A stretch of DNA of 64,000 nt from Streptomyces griseoflavus (GCF_014649995.1 NZ_BMUC01000015.1:131511-195510), one strand, 5' to 3'. Positions 1 through 8,983 are shown, counted from the first letter of the stretch. The notes: generated by a model not told the origin, from the letters alone. Program-made: numbers and translations.

Positions 1-70
1 GTCGGGCTCCCTCGGCCTCGGTACTGCGCTCTCGACACGTTAAGGGACCTTGGACTCCGCGCTGAACGAG

Positions 71-98
71 GGCGGCGCGCGCAGGTGCGCGCGCCGCC
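71..98. terminator. GC-rich hairpin, probable terminator of an upstream gene
   Basis: A perfect 12-bp inverted repeat (arms 71-82 and 87-98, 4-base loop) is followed at once by a second short stem (CGCAC/GTGCG, about 99-112) and the bases GTTTCT. There is no long T run, which is normal for Streptomyces terminators. It probably ends a gene lying mostly off the left edge. The first 60 bases are too short to show which frame, if any, is coding. Confidence 0.5.
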
Positions 99-176
99 GC
101 ACGCAGGTGCGCGTTTCTCCCTAGTTCCTTGCAGACAGGGACAGTTCACGACCCTTCTCCTGCAAGTTTCCTGCCG

Positions 177-192
177 AACCCTCTAGACCAAG
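177..192. promoter_or_regulatory. One-sided DasR (dre-like) operator upstream of the sugar ABC operon
   Basis: The 16-mer AACCCTCTAGACCAAG contains the CTAG centre and an intact right half (CTAGACCA) of the dre consensus ACTGGTCTAGACCACT, matching about 10 of 16 positions. It lies about 110 bases before the binding-protein start. Known: DasR, a GntR-family repressor in Streptomyces, binds such sites and is released by amino-sugar phosphates. Inference: the operon belongs to the DasR regulon, a reading strengthened by the better dre site before the GH84 gene at 6471-6486. Confidence 0.45.
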
Positions 193-303
193 GGCTCCCG
201 TCTCCTGAATACTGCGCACCGCAGCACATGCTCACTTATGCTCGCAGACTACATTTTCCGAGCAGCTTCGCTCATCTCTTACGAGACAAGGCGGTAGACG
301 GCA

Positions 304-1569
304 GTGAAGAAGAGAACGCTCGTCCTGGCGGCCTGTACGGCCGGTGCTCTGGTCCTGACGGCGTGCGGGGGCGGCGGCAGCGGGGAGTCCGCGGACGGAA
401 CCCTGACCCTGAAGCTCGTCGCCGCCGACTACGGCGACAAGGCCTCCAACAGCTCCACCGTCTACTGGGAGGACCTGGCGGAGCGCTTCGAGAAGGCCAA
501 CCCGAAGATCAAGGTCGATGTGCAGGTCGTCAACTGGAACGACATCGACACCCAGGTCAAGACGATGATCCAGAGCGGCAACATGCCCGACGTCCTGCAG
601 ACCGGCGGCTATGCCGACAAGGTCGCCGACGACCTCCTCTACAAGGCCGAGGACGTGCTGTCCCCCGCCACCCGCGACAACCTCGTCGACACCTTCGCCC
701 GGGCCGGCGAGGTGGACGGCGTCCAGTACGGCATCCCCTTCGTTTCCTCGGCCCGCGCGCTGTTCTACAACAAGAAGATCTTCGCCGACGCCGGTGTCAC
801 CGAGCCGCCGAAGAGCTGGGACGACATCAAGTCGGCCGCCGAGCGCATCCGCGAGTCGGCCCCCGACGTCATCCCGTACGCGCTGCCGCTCGGCCCCGAA
901 GAGGCACAGGGCGAGAGCCTCATCTGGGAACTCGGCAACGGCGGCGGTTACACCGACGCCGACGGGAAGTACACCCTGGACAGCGACGCCAACGTCGAGA
1001 CCTTCGAGTGGCTGCGCGCCAACCTCGTCGAGCCCGGCCTGACCTACGGCAATCCCGCCGCCACCGACCGGAAGACGGCCTTCGCGGACTTCGCCGCAGG
1101 CAAGGCCGGTATGCTCAACGGCCACCCGTCGCTGATCCAGATGTCCAAGGACGGCAACGTCGACTACGGCGTCGCACCCATCCCCGGCAAGGACGCGGCG
1201 CTCGACTCCACCCTGGGCGTGGCCGACTGGATGATGGCCTTCAAGGACCGTGGCCACCAGGAGGAGATCAGGAAGTTCCTCGACTTCGCGTACTCCAAGG
1301 AGAACACGCTGAAGTTCGACGAGATGTACAACCTGATGCCCGTCACCGAGGACACGCTGCGGGAGATGACCTCCAGCGGCAAGCACAAGGACCTCGAGCC
1401 GTTCTTCGAGTTGCTGCCGAAGGCGTCCTTCTACCCCCTCGGCGACACCACCTGGGACGCCGTCTCCGCCGAGATCAAGAAGAGCGGCGGCACCGCCGTC
1501 GGCGAAGACCCGGCCAAGGTGCTCGGCGACCTGCAGAAGAAGGCCGAACAGGCCACCGCCGACCAGTAG
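304..1569 (+). CDS. Sugar ABC transporter substrate-binding lipoprotein
   Basis: 421-residue extracellular solute-binding protein of family 1. The N-terminus is a classic lipoprotein signal: KKR, a hydrophobic stretch, then lipobox LTAC with Cys21 followed by a glycine/serine linker. It would be lipid-anchored outside the membrane and deliver a sugar to the two permeases encoded next. The start is GTG at 304, 5' of which the purine-rich stretch AAGGCGG serves as a weak ribosome site. It is the first gene of an operon with permeases, an SIS protein, a PfkB kinase and an aldolase. The substrate cannot be read from the protein; the context suggests an amino sugar or an oligosaccharide containing one. 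Confidence 0.93.
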   Translation: MKKRTLVLAACTAGALVLTACGGGGSGESADGTLTLKLVAADYGDKASNSSTVYWEDLAERFEKANPKIKVDVQVVNWNDIDTQVKTMIQSGNMPDVLQTGGYADKVADDLLYKAEDVLSPATRDNLVDTFARAGEVDGVQYGIPFVSSARALFYNKKIFADAGVTEPPKSWDDIKSAAERIRESAPDVIPYALPLGPEEAQGESLIWELGNGGGYTDADGKYTLDSDANVETFEWLRANLVEPGLTYGNPAATDRKTAFADFAAGKAGMLNGHPSLIQMSKDGNVDYGVAPIPGKDAALDSTLGVADWMMAFKDRGHQEEIRKFLDFAYSKENTLKFDEMYNLMPVTEDTLREMTSSGKHKDLEPFFELLPKASFYPLGDTTWDAVSAEIKKSGGTAVGEDPAKVLGDLQKKAEQATADQ

Positions 1570-1602
1570 ATCCGCAGGCACCGACACACGGAAGGCACCC
1601 CC

Positions 1603-2538
1603 GTGTCCAGCAAAGTCACCGCCGGCGGCCGCAGGCCGCCCCGCACGGGCCGGAGCGGCACCCGGCGCTCCGGCCTCGGCCGGCTGGGGCCACTGCCCTG
1701 GATCGGCCCCGCCGTCCTGCTCATCGTGGTCGTCGTGCTCTGGCCCGTCTACGAGATGGTCCGCACCTCGTTCCTGAAGATCAGCGTCAGCGGCTTCGTC
1801 CGGGGCTGGGCCGGCCTGGACAAGTACCGGCAGCTGTTCGACGAGCCGGGCCTCGGCTCCGTGATCACCGCCACCGTCGTGTGGACCGTCGGCGTGGTCG
1901 CGCTGACCATGGTGCTCTCACTGGCCCTGGCCCAGCTCTTCGACCAGCGGTTCCCCGGCCGGCGCGTGACCCGGTGGGCGCTCATCGCGCCATGGGCGGC
2001 GTCCGTGCTGATGACCGCCATAGGTTTCAAGTGGATGCTCGACCGGACCGCCGGCGTGCTGAACACCGTCATGACCGATCTCGGCATCATCGACACCCCC
2101 AGGGACTGGCTCGGCGACCCCGCGACCGCCTGGCCCTGGATGATGTTCGTCGCCGTCTTCGTCTCCCTCCCCTTCACCACCTACACGCTGCTGGCCGGAC
2201 TGCAGACCGTCCCCGGCGAGGTGTACGAGGCAGCGAGGGTCGACGGCGCCGGGGTCTGGCAGACCTACCGCCGCATCACCCTGCCCCTCCTGCGTCCGGC
2301 GTTCCTGGTCGGCGTCGTCATCAACCTGATCAACGTCTTCAACTCGTTCCCCGTCATCTGGGGCATGACCCGGGGCGGCCCGGACAGCGACACCGCGACC
2401 ACCACCGTGTTCATGTACCAGCTCAAGAGCTCCGACATCGGGGAGTCCGCGGCCATGTCCGTCGTCAACTTCGCCCTGGTCGTCGTGATGGTGGCGGCCT
2501 TCCTGAAGGTCAGCCGCTGGAACCAGGAGGAGGTGTGA
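1603..2538 (+). CDS. Sugar ABC transporter permease (MalF-like)
   Basis: 311-residue inner-membrane permease of the binding-protein-dependent sugar family. After a basic, cytoplasmic N-terminal tail (about 25 residues) come about six transmembrane segments. The EAA loop that docks the ATPase (EAARVDGAG) is near residue 210. The start is GTG at 1603, 33 bases after the binding-protein stop. Its TGA stop overlaps the ATG of the next permease by one base, so the two subunits are translationally coupled and probably form a heterodimer. No ATPase gene is in the operon. In Streptomyces a shared ATPase (MsiK) commonly serves such importers; that role here is inference. Confidence 0.93.
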   Translation: MSSKVTAGGRRPPRTGRSGTRRSGLGRLGPLPWIGPAVLLIVVVVLWPVYEMVRTSFLKISVSGFVRGWAGLDKYRQLFDEPGLGSVITATVVWTVGVVALTMVLSLALAQLFDQRFPGRRVTRWALIAPWAASVLMTAIGFKWMLDRTAGVLNTVMTDLGIIDTPRDWLGDPATAWPWMMFVAVFVSLPFTTYTLLAGLQTVPGEVYEAARVDGAGVWQTYRRITLPLLRPAFLVGVVINLINVFNSFPVIWGMTRGGPDSDTATTTVFMYQLKSSDIGESAAMSVVNFALVVVMVAAFLKVSRWNQEEV

Positions 2539-3446
2539 TGGCCCAGCAGACGATCCAGCCCTCCCCCGGCGCCCCGGACGCACTCCCACCGGACGGAAGG
2601 CGGCCCGCCGGCACAGTCCGGCCGCGGCGCGCACCGCGGCCCCGCACGGTGGTCGTCACCGCCGTCGCCTGGCTGATCGCCGCCGTGTTCCTGCTGCCGT
2701 ACGTGCAGATGGTGATCACCGCGCTCCGCCCGGCCGGTGAACTGCGCGACGCGACCTATCTGCCCACCGAGTTCGCCTGGTCCAACTTCATCGACGTCTG
2801 GCGGGAGTCGAACCTCGGCAGCAACCTCCGCGTCACCCTCCTCGTGGCCGGCGGCTCGACGCTGCTGGTGCTCCTCGTCGCCATACCGGCCGCCTACTAC
2901 ACGGCCCGCGTCAAGTACCGCGGGCGCAAGCTCTTCCTGCTGCTCGTCCTCGTCACCCAGATGTTCCAGCCGACCTCCCTGCTGGTGGGCCTCTACCGCG
3001 AGTTCCACCAACTGGACATGCTCAACTCGGTGTGGACGCTGGTGCTGTGCAACGCCGCGTTCAACCTGGCGTTCGCGATCTGGATCCTCACCGCCTACTT
3101 CTCCGCCATACCCGTGCAGTTGGAGGAGGCGGCCATGATCGACGGCCTCGGCCGGGGCGGCGCGCTGCTCCGGGTGACGCTGCCGCTGGCCCTGCCCGGG
3201 GTCGTGACCGCGGTGATCTTCACCTTCATCGCCGCGTGGAACGAGTTCGTCATGGGCCTGACCCTGTCCACCGTCCCGGAGAGCCAGCCCCTGACGGTCG
3301 GCATCAACAGCTTCATCGGCAACTACACCGTCCAGTGGAACTACCTGTTCGCCGCGTCCGTGATCGCGATCGTGCCCGTCGTCGTGCTCTTCGCGTTCAT
3401 CGAACGCCATGTGGTGTCCGGACTCACCGCCGGTTCGGTCAAGTAG
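2538..3446 (+). CDS. Sugar ABC transporter permease (MalG-like)
   Basis: 302-residue second permease, partner of the preceding one. It has a basic Pro/Arg-rich cytoplasmic N-terminus of about 35 residues and then about six membrane spans. The EAA loop (EEAAMIDGLGRGG) lies near residue 195, followed by the family motif LPLALPG. The ATG at 2538 overlaps the previous stop (TGATG), and AGGAGG lies just upstream. The C-terminus ends with the GLTAGSVK tail typical of this family. It acts in the cytoplasmic membrane as half of the translocation pore. Confidence 0.93.
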   Translation: MAQQTIQPSPGAPDALPPDGRRPAGTVRPRRAPRPRTVVVTAVAWLIAAVFLLPYVQMVITALRPAGELRDATYLPTEFAWSNFIDVWRESNLGSNLRVTLLVAGGSTLLVLLVAIPAAYYTARVKYRGRKLFLLLVLVTQMFQPTSLLVGLYREFHQLDMLNSVWTLVLCNAAFNLAFAIWILTAYFSAIPVQLEEAAMIDGLGRGGALLRVTLPLALPGVVTAVIFTFIAAWNEFVMGLTLSTVPESQPLTVGINSFIGNYTVQWNYLFAASVIAIVPVVVLFAFIERHVVSGLTAGSVK

Positions 3447-3501
3447 ACGCCTCGTGCCCACAGCATCAGCCCCCTCTCGTCGCCTGAAGGAGTACGCCGC
3501 C

Positions 3502-4452
3502 TTGTCCGCCACCAGTTCCTCCCGCACCTCAGCCGAAATAGCGTCCCAGCCCGCCGTGTGGCGCCGGGCCGCCCTGGCGCTGCCGCACCATGCGACGGTC
3601 CTGCCGCGACGAGGGGAGCGCGTGGCCGTCGTCGGCTGCGGCACCTCGTGGTTCATGGCCCAGTCCTACGCCGTCCTGCGCGAGAGCGGCGGCCACGGCG
3701 AGACCGACGCCTACGCGGCTTCGGAGTTCCCCTACGGCAGGCACTACGACCGGGTCCTCGCCATCACCCGGTCCGGCACCACCACCGAGGTGCTCGACCT
3801 GCTGCGACGCGTCAAGGGCACCGTGGTCACCGGCGCCGTCACGGCCGACCCCGCCAGTCCCGTGAACCAGGCGGCCGACGCCGTCGCCGTCCTGGACTTC
3901 GCCGACGAGGAGTCCGTCGTACAGACCCGGTTCGCCACCGCCAACCTCGCGCTGCTGCGCGCCCACCTCGAGGCGGAAGGCGCCCTGCCCGCCGGTGTCC
4001 GGACCCTCGACGCCGCAGTCCGCGACGCCGAGCAGGCTCTCACGCGACCCCTCGACGCCGCTGTCCGGGACGCCGAGCAGGTCACCTTCCTGGGGAGCGG
4101 TTGGACCTGCGGTCTGGCACTGGAGGCCGCTCTGAAGATGCGGGAGGCGGCCGGTGCGTGGACCGAGGCCTACCCGGCGATGGAGTACCGGCACGGGCCC
4201 ATCAGCATCGCCGGTCCGGGACGGATCACGTGGGCGTTCGGCGAGCTCCCGGACGGACTGGCCGACGACATCGCCCGGGTCGGCGGCACCCTGGTCGCGG
4301 GCTCGACCGCCACGCCCTCCGGCCTTGACCCGCTCGCCGACCTCGTGCGCGCCCAACGCCTCGCCGTCGCCTGCGCCGAGGCGCGTGGGTACGACCCCGA
4401 CCGGCCCCGCAACCTCACCCGCTCCGTCGTCCTCCAGGACGGCCATGCCTGA
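3502..4452 (+). CDS. SIS-domain sugar isomerase/deaminase (AgaS-like)
   Basis: 316 residues when started at the TTG at 3502, which has GAAGGAG nine bases upstream; the open frame extends further left into the permease gene but without a plausible site. Two sugar-isomerase (SIS) folds are visible, one starting at VAVVGCGTSWFMAQSY and one at VTFLGSGWTCGLALEAA. The latter leads into KMREAAGAWTEAYPAMEYRHGP, typical of GlmS C-terminal and AgaS-like proteins. Family role: aldose/ketose isomerisation with deamination of amino-sugar phosphates. With the kinase and aldolase that follow, a galactosamine-6-P to tagatose-6-P step is the best guess. An imperfect in-frame duplication (LDAAVRDAEQ twice, 15 residues apart) sits between the two folds. 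Confidence 0.85.
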   Translation: MSATSSSRTSAEIASQPAVWRRAALALPHHATVLPRRGERVAVVGCGTSWFMAQSYAVLRESGGHGETDAYAASEFPYGRHYDRVLAITRSGTTTEVLDLLRRVKGTVVTGAVTADPASPVNQAADAVAVLDFADEESVVQTRFATANLALLRAHLEAEGALPAGVRTLDAAVRDAEQALTRPLDAAVRDAEQVTFLGSGWTCGLALEAALKMREAAGAWTEAYPAMEYRHGPISIAGPGRITWAFGELPDGLADDIARVGGTLVAGSTATPSGLDPLADLVRAQRLAVACAEARGYDPDRPRNLTRSVVLQDGHA

Positions 4453-4638
4453 GGAGTTCGCGTCCCCGGTCGCGGTGGACGGCCCCCTCGGGAAGCGGCG
4501 TCCCCACCCGCGCCACGACCTGCCGCGCGGCCACCGGATGCGCCGGGGCCGGCCCGGGCGTGGTGGAGCCGGGGCGGCCGGCGGGCACGGCACCGGACCC
4601 CGGACCATGACCGCTCACCGGAAGGAGGCCGGGCACCG

Positions 4639-5571
4639 TTGATCCTCACCGTCACCCCGAACGCCGCCCTCGACGTCACCTACGGCGTCGGCAGCCTGCA
4701 CCCGCACACCTCGCACCGCGTCCGGACCACTCACCGACGCGCCGGGGGCAAGGGCGTCAACGTCGCCCGCGTTCTCGCCGCACTCGGGCACGACATCACC
4801 GTCACCGGCCTCGTGGGCGGCCCCACCGGCGTGGTGCTGCGGGACGACCTGCGGGCCGCGGGCCTGCGGGACGAACTCGTCCCCGTCTCCGGCGACTCAC
4901 GGCAGACCGTCACCGTGGTCTCCCACGACGACGGCGACGCCACCGTGTTCAACGAACAGGGTCCACGGGTGACCGCGCCGGAGTGGCGGACCTTCACCGA
5001 CCACTTCGCGTCGCTGGTGGGCGGTTTCAAGGTCGTCACGCTCTGCGGCAGCCTGCCGCCCGGGCTGCCGGCCGACGCGTACGCGCACCTGATCCGCATC
5101 GCCGCACGGGCCGGAGCCGTCACCGTGCTGGACACGAGCGGCCCCGCGCTGCTCGACGCGTTGCGCGCCGGTCCGGACGTCGTCAAACCCAACACCGCCG
5201 AGCTCTTCGCCGCCACCGGCTGCGAGGACGTCCCGGCCGCCGTGGCGCGCCTGCGTACCCTCGGGGCCCGTGCCGTCGTCGTGTCGGCGGGTCCCGACGG
5301 CCTCCACGCCGTCGGCCCCGACGGCGGCTGGCGCGCCGCGCCGCCGAAGCGGCTCGCCGGCAACCCCACCGGGGCCGGTGACGCCTGTGTCGCCGCGCTC
5401 GCGGCCGGTCTGGCCGCTGACGGGCGCTGGCCCGACATCCTGCGCGAGGCCGTGGCGCTGTCGGCCGCCGCCGTCCCATGCCCCCTGGCCGGCGACGTCG
5501 ACGCCGGCACCTACCGACACATCCGCACCAACGTGACCGTGGAGGACGTCCATGCCCCTCAGCCCCACTGA
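4639..5571 (+). CDS. PfkB-family sugar-phosphate kinase (1-phosphofructokinase/tagatose-6-P kinase type)
   Basis: 310-residue ribokinase-fold kinase of the LacC/FruK branch. It begins with the branch signature MILTVTPNAALDVTY, followed by the glycine-rich substrate loop AGGKGVNVARVLAALG near residue 35. The C-terminal ATP/anion-hole motif NPTGAGDA carries the catalytic Asp248. The start is TTG at 4639 with GAAGGAGG ten bases upstream. It probably phosphorylates a hexose phosphate at C1 or C6 to give a bisphosphate for the aldolase encoded next, whose start overlaps this gene by 20 bases. Fructose-1-P and tagatose-6-P cannot be told apart by eye. Confidence 0.88.
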   Translation: MILTVTPNAALDVTYGVGSLHPHTSHRVRTTHRRAGGKGVNVARVLAALGHDITVTGLVGGPTGVVLRDDLRAAGLRDELVPVSGDSRQTVTVVSHDDGDATVFNEQGPRVTAPEWRTFTDHFASLVGGFKVVTLCGSLPPGLPADAYAHLIRIAARAGAVTVLDTSGPALLDALRAGPDVVKPNTAELFAATGCEDVPAAVARLRTLGARAVVVSAGPDGLHAVGPDGGWRAAPPKRLAGNPTGAGDACVAALAAGLAADGRWPDILREAVALSAAAVPCPLAGDVDAGTYRHIRTNVTVEDVHAPQPH

Positions 5572-6394
5572 CGACATCGTCGGGCCCGCTTTCCGAGCCG
5601 GTGTCGGCGTCGGGGCGTTCAACGTGCTGCAGCTCGAGCACGCCGAAGCCATCGTGAGCGGGGCGGAGGACGCACGGCGGCCCGTGATCCTCCAGATCAG
5701 CGAGAACACCGTCCGCTACCACGGCGCCCTCCCACCGATCGGTCTCGCGACGCTGGCCGTCGCACGCGCGGCGCGGGTGCCCGTCGCCGTCCACCTCGAC
5801 CACGCACAGTCCACGGACCTGGTGCACGAGGCCGTCCGGCTCGGCTTCACCTCCGTCATGTTCGACGCCTCCACGCTCCCCTACGAGAAGAACCTGGCGG
5901 CTACCCGGGACGTCACCGCACACTGCCGTGCCCGGAACGTGTGGGTCGAGGCGGAACTCGGTGAGGTGGGGGGCAAGGACGGCGCGCACGCTCCCGGAGT
6001 GCGTACGGATCCGGCGGAGGCACGGGACTTCGTCGCCGCCACCGGCGTCGACGCCCTGGCCGTGGCGGTGGGCAGCTCCCACGCCATGACCACCCGGGAC
6101 GCCGTGGTGGACTTCGCCCTCATCGCGGAACTGCGCGACACCGTGGGTGTCCCGCTGGTCCTGCACGGCTCGTCGGGGGTGGCCGACGCCGGACTCGCCA
6201 GAGCCGTCGGGGCGGGCATGACGAAGGTCAACGTCTCCACCCACCTGAACAAGGAGTTCACCCGGGCCGCCCGCGCCCATCTGGACTCGCACCCGGCGAC
6301 CGTCGACCCGCGCACATACCTCGGCCCCGCACGCGACGCCGTCGCGGCCCAAGTGGCGCACCTGTTGAGGGTGCTGCACGGCGGGCTCGGGTGA
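5552..6394 (+). CDS. Class II (zinc) ketose-bisphosphate aldolase
   Basis: 280 residues, the usual length of the GatY/KbaY/FbaA family. Visible motifs: GAFNVLQLEHAEAIV at the N-terminus, then HLDHAQ with H81, catalytic Asp83 and zinc ligand His84. Further on come the EAELGEVGGKDG loop, a conserved LHGSSGV zinc/phosphate region and the KVNVSTHLN segment. It would cleave a ketohexose bisphosphate into DHAP and glyceraldehyde-3-P. The ATG lies inside the end of the kinase gene (20-base overlap), so the two are translationally coupled. It is the last gene of the operon; the next gene has its own regulatory region. Confidence 0.9.
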   Translation: MPLSPTDDIVGPAFRAGVGVGAFNVLQLEHAEAIVSGAEDARRPVILQISENTVRYHGALPPIGLATLAVARAARVPVAVHLDHAQSTDLVHEAVRLGFTSVMFDASTLPYEKNLAATRDVTAHCRARNVWVEAELGEVGGKDGAHAPGVRTDPAEARDFVAATGVDALAVAVGSSHAMTTRDAVVDFALIAELRDTVGVPLVLHGSSGVADAGLARAVGAGMTKVNVSTHLNKEFTRAARAHLDSHPATVDPRTYLGPARDAVAAQVAHLLRVLHGGLG

Positions 6395-6470
6395 CATGGC
6401 GTCCGCGGGAAGGCACGCCGAAGCGTTGACGAGGGCGATCGCTGTTGGCCAGAGTAAAGGCATGCGACGA

Positions 6471-6486
6471 AGAGGTCTAGACCCCA
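6471..6486. promoter_or_regulatory. DasR dre site upstream of the GH84 gene
   Basis: AGAGGTCTAGACCCCA contains the perfect palindrome GGTCTAGACC (6474-6483), the core of the Streptomyces dre consensus ACTGGTCTAGACCACT, with 12 of 16 positions matching. It lies 58 bases before the GH84 start. DasR bound here would block transcription until an amino-sugar phosphate accumulates. The match is a direct sequence observation; binding is inference. Confidence 0.7.
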
Positions 6487-6543
6487 TACGTCTTACCTCT
6501 TCCCGGTCAGTGCCTGCATCATCCTTGATGCCAAGGAGATTTG

Positions 6544-8967
6544 ATGGTCTACACCAATTCCGGAGACTCGATGGAGAGACGTCGAAACACCATCATCACG
6601 ATCGGCACATCCTTCGCACTGGCAATGAGCATCGGCATCGGAGCACCGCCGGCAGCTGCCGCGGAGGACTCCGCCCCCACCGCGGTTCCGCCCGTCTCAC
6701 CGACTCCGCAGAGCCTCACCCGCGCCGGTGACGACGCCGTCGTGACCGGCAGGGTGATCGTCGTGGCGGGCGAGGAGACGGATCCCGCCGCCCGCGACCG
6801 TCTCGTGAGGGAGCTGAAGGGGCACGGCGCCGACCGGGTGGACGTCGTCGCCCCCGAAAGCGTTCCCCGGGCCGCCTCCGGCCTGCTCACCGTGCGGCTC
6901 GGGCCGGCCACCCGCCCCGACATAGCGGCGGCGCTCGGCGACACGGCGGTGCCGGACCACGCCGAGGGGTACGCCCTGCGCGTCACTCGGGCCGGGCGGG
7001 GCGGGCGGGTCACCCTCGGCGGCACCGACGCCGCCGGCCAGTTCTACGCCGTACAGACCCTGCGCCAGTTGTTCGTCCGTACCGGGGACGACGGCTGGAA
7101 GGTGGCCGGCGTCCAGGCCGGCGACCACCCGTCGATGCCGCTGCGGGGCACCATCGAGGGCTTCTACGGACAGCCCTGGACGCACGCCGAACGGCTCGAC
7201 CAGATGGACTTCTACGGGGACGTCAAGGCCAACACCTACATCTACGCGCCCAAGGACGACCCCTACCACCGGGGCAAGTGGCGCGACCCCTACCCGGCGG
7301 ACAAGCTGGCGGAGCTGGGCGAACTCGTCGACCGGGCCACGGCGAACCATGTGCGCTTCACCTTCGCCGTCTCCCCCGGAGAGTCCATCTGCTACTCCGA
7401 CCCCGCCGACCGCCAGCTCCTCAAGGACAAACTCAAGGCTCTGTACGACCTGGGCACCCGCGCCTTCTCCATCCCGCTCGACGACATCAACTACACCCGC
7501 TGGAACTGCGAGGCGGACCGGGCCGCGTACGGCGAACCCGGCGCGGGAGCCGCCGGGAAGGCACAGGTCGACCTGCTCAATGACGTGCAGCGCACCTTCG
7601 TCGCCACCCACGAGGGCACCTGGCCCCTGCAGATGGTGCCCACCGAGTACTACAACCACAGCGAATCGGCCTACAAGCGGGCCCTGCGGGAGACACTGGA
7701 CCCGTCGGTCGAGGTGATGTGGACCGGCGTGGGTGTGGTACCCACACAGATCACCAACGAGGAGGCCGAGCAGGCCGCGAGGGTCTTCGGCCGCAAGGTC
7801 TTCGTCTGGGACAACTATCCGGTCAACGACTTCGGCAACACCAGTGGGCGCCTGCTGCTCGCGCCGTACGACAAGCGCGAGGCCGGACTGTCCGATCACC
7901 TCTCCGGCATCGTGGCCAACCCCATGAACCAGCCGCACGCCAGCAAGGTAGCCGTCTTCGGCGCCGCCGACTTCGCCTGGAACGACCTCGCCTACGACGC
8001 CCGGAAGAACTGGCGCAACGCCATGTCCTACCTCGCCGGCGGTGACCCCGCGGCCACGGAGTCCCTGCTGGTGTTCGGCGACCTCCAGCACATGGCCCCC
8101 ACCTTCGGCGACACCCCCTGGCAGCCCCAGGCGCCCGAACTGGCCCGCCGAGTCGAGCAGTTCTGGAAGACGTGGAACGAGGCGGACCGCGACACGGCCG
8201 TCAGTTCCCTGCGCTCCTACGCAGTCGCCGTCCAGCGGGCCCCGGCCACCATCCGCGCCGGTGAGGTGAAGGCGGGGTTCACCGCCGACGCGGCGTCCTG
8301 GCTGGACGCCACCGAACTGTGGGGCGAGGCCATGGTGAAGATGCTCGACGCGCTCGCGGCACGTCAGGCCGGGGACAAGGTGACCTCGGACCGGCTGCTG
8401 GCCGAATCCGGCGAGTCACAGCGACAGGCACACGCCCTGCGGGTCGACCCTCCGCGCAACTCCTGGGGCAAGGTCCAGCCCAAGGTCGGTGACGGAGTGC
8501 TCGACACCTTCCTCGCGCAGGCCGAGATCCGGCTGCGCTTGTGGGACTCCGCGGGAGGCGGTGAGAACCTGGCCCTCGAGGGCACCGCGTCCGCGTCCAG
8601 CGTGGAACAGGACCTGGACCGGCTGGCGCCCCGGCACATCAACGACGGTCGGATGAACACCCGTTGGGCGTCCGGCTACTCCGACGACGAGTGGGTACAG
8701 ATCGAACTCGCCACCCCGGCGAAGGTCGCCGCGGTGACCCTCGCCTGGGAGAACGCCTGTGCGGTGGAGTACACCGTCCAGACCTCGCAGGACGGTGAGA
8801 GCTGGGAAACCGTGTCCACACAGCGGCCGGATACCTGCGGCACCGACGTGGTCCGGGTCACCCAGGACCAGGCGGTGCGGTACGTACGCGTCCAGGGAGT
8901 GGAACGGAGGACGACCTGGGGGTACTCGATCCACGAGATGGGTGTCTACGGAACACCCGCCCCCTGA
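6544..8967 (+). CDS. Secreted GH84 beta-N-acetylhexosaminidase with C-terminal F5/8 (CBM32-like) domain
   Basis: 807 residues from ATG 6544 (AGGAG five bases upstream). An alternative ATG at 6571 gives MERRRNTI and an ideal signal peptide ending at APPAAAAE. After a GH84 N-terminal alpha/beta domain (to about residue 195), the catalytic barrel opens with GTIEGFYGQPWTHAERL. It carries the GH84 acid pair in IPLDDIN (D313, D314), which acts by substrate-assisted catalysis. The C-terminal 130 residues form an F5/8 discoidin-type carbohydrate-binding domain. Known for the family: removal of GlcNAc or GalNAc from glycans and glycoproteins, or hyaluronidase-like activity. The dre site and the sugar operon upstream suggest that the released amino sugars feed that operon. 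Confidence 0.88.
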   Translation: MVYTNSGDSMERRRNTIITIGTSFALAMSIGIGAPPAAAAEDSAPTAVPPVSPTPQSLTRAGDDAVVTGRVIVVAGEETDPAARDRLVRELKGHGADRVDVVAPESVPRAASGLLTVRLGPATRPDIAAALGDTAVPDHAEGYALRVTRAGRGGRVTLGGTDAAGQFYAVQTLRQLFVRTGDDGWKVAGVQAGDHPSMPLRGTIEGFYGQPWTHAERLDQMDFYGDVKANTYIYAPKDDPYHRGKWRDPYPADKLAELGELVDRATANHVRFTFAVSPGESICYSDPADRQLLKDKLKALYDLGTRAFSIPLDDINYTRWNCEADRAAYGEPGAGAAGKAQVDLLNDVQRTFVATHEGTWPLQMVPTEYYNHSESAYKRALRETLDPSVEVMWTGVGVVPTQITNEEAEQAARVFGRKVFVWDNYPVNDFGNTSGRLLLAPYDKREAGLSDHLSGIVANPMNQPHASKVAVFGAADFAWNDLAYDARKNWRNAMSYLAGGDPAATESLLVFGDLQHMAPTFGDTPWQPQAPELARRVEQFWKTWNEADRDTAVSSLRSYAVAVQRAPATIRAGEVKAGFTADAASWLDATELWGEAMVKMLDALAARQAGDKVTSDRLLAESGESQRQAHALRVDPPRNSWGKVQPKVGDGVLDTFLAQAEIRLRLWDSAGGGENLALEGTASASSVEQDLDRLAPRHINDGRMNTRWASGYSDDEWVQIELATPAKVAAVTLAWENACAVEYTVQTSQDGESWETVSTQRPDTCGTDVVRVTQDQAVRYVRVQGVERRTTWGYSIHEMGVYGTPAP

Positions 8968-8983
8968 GAACCGGTGCGCTGTG

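Noticed and set aside
1-43. Possible 3' end of a gene on the + strand (frame 2 ends TAA at 41-43)
   Set aside because: Thirteen codons are too few to identify; another frame stops at 63-65. Left unannotated apart from the hairpin that follows.
129-2537. Long open frame in the phase of the second permease, covering the binding-protein gene and first permease
   Set aside because: Only its 3' part (from 2538) is a real protein; the rest is an Arg-rich shadow of the lipoprotein and the first permease.
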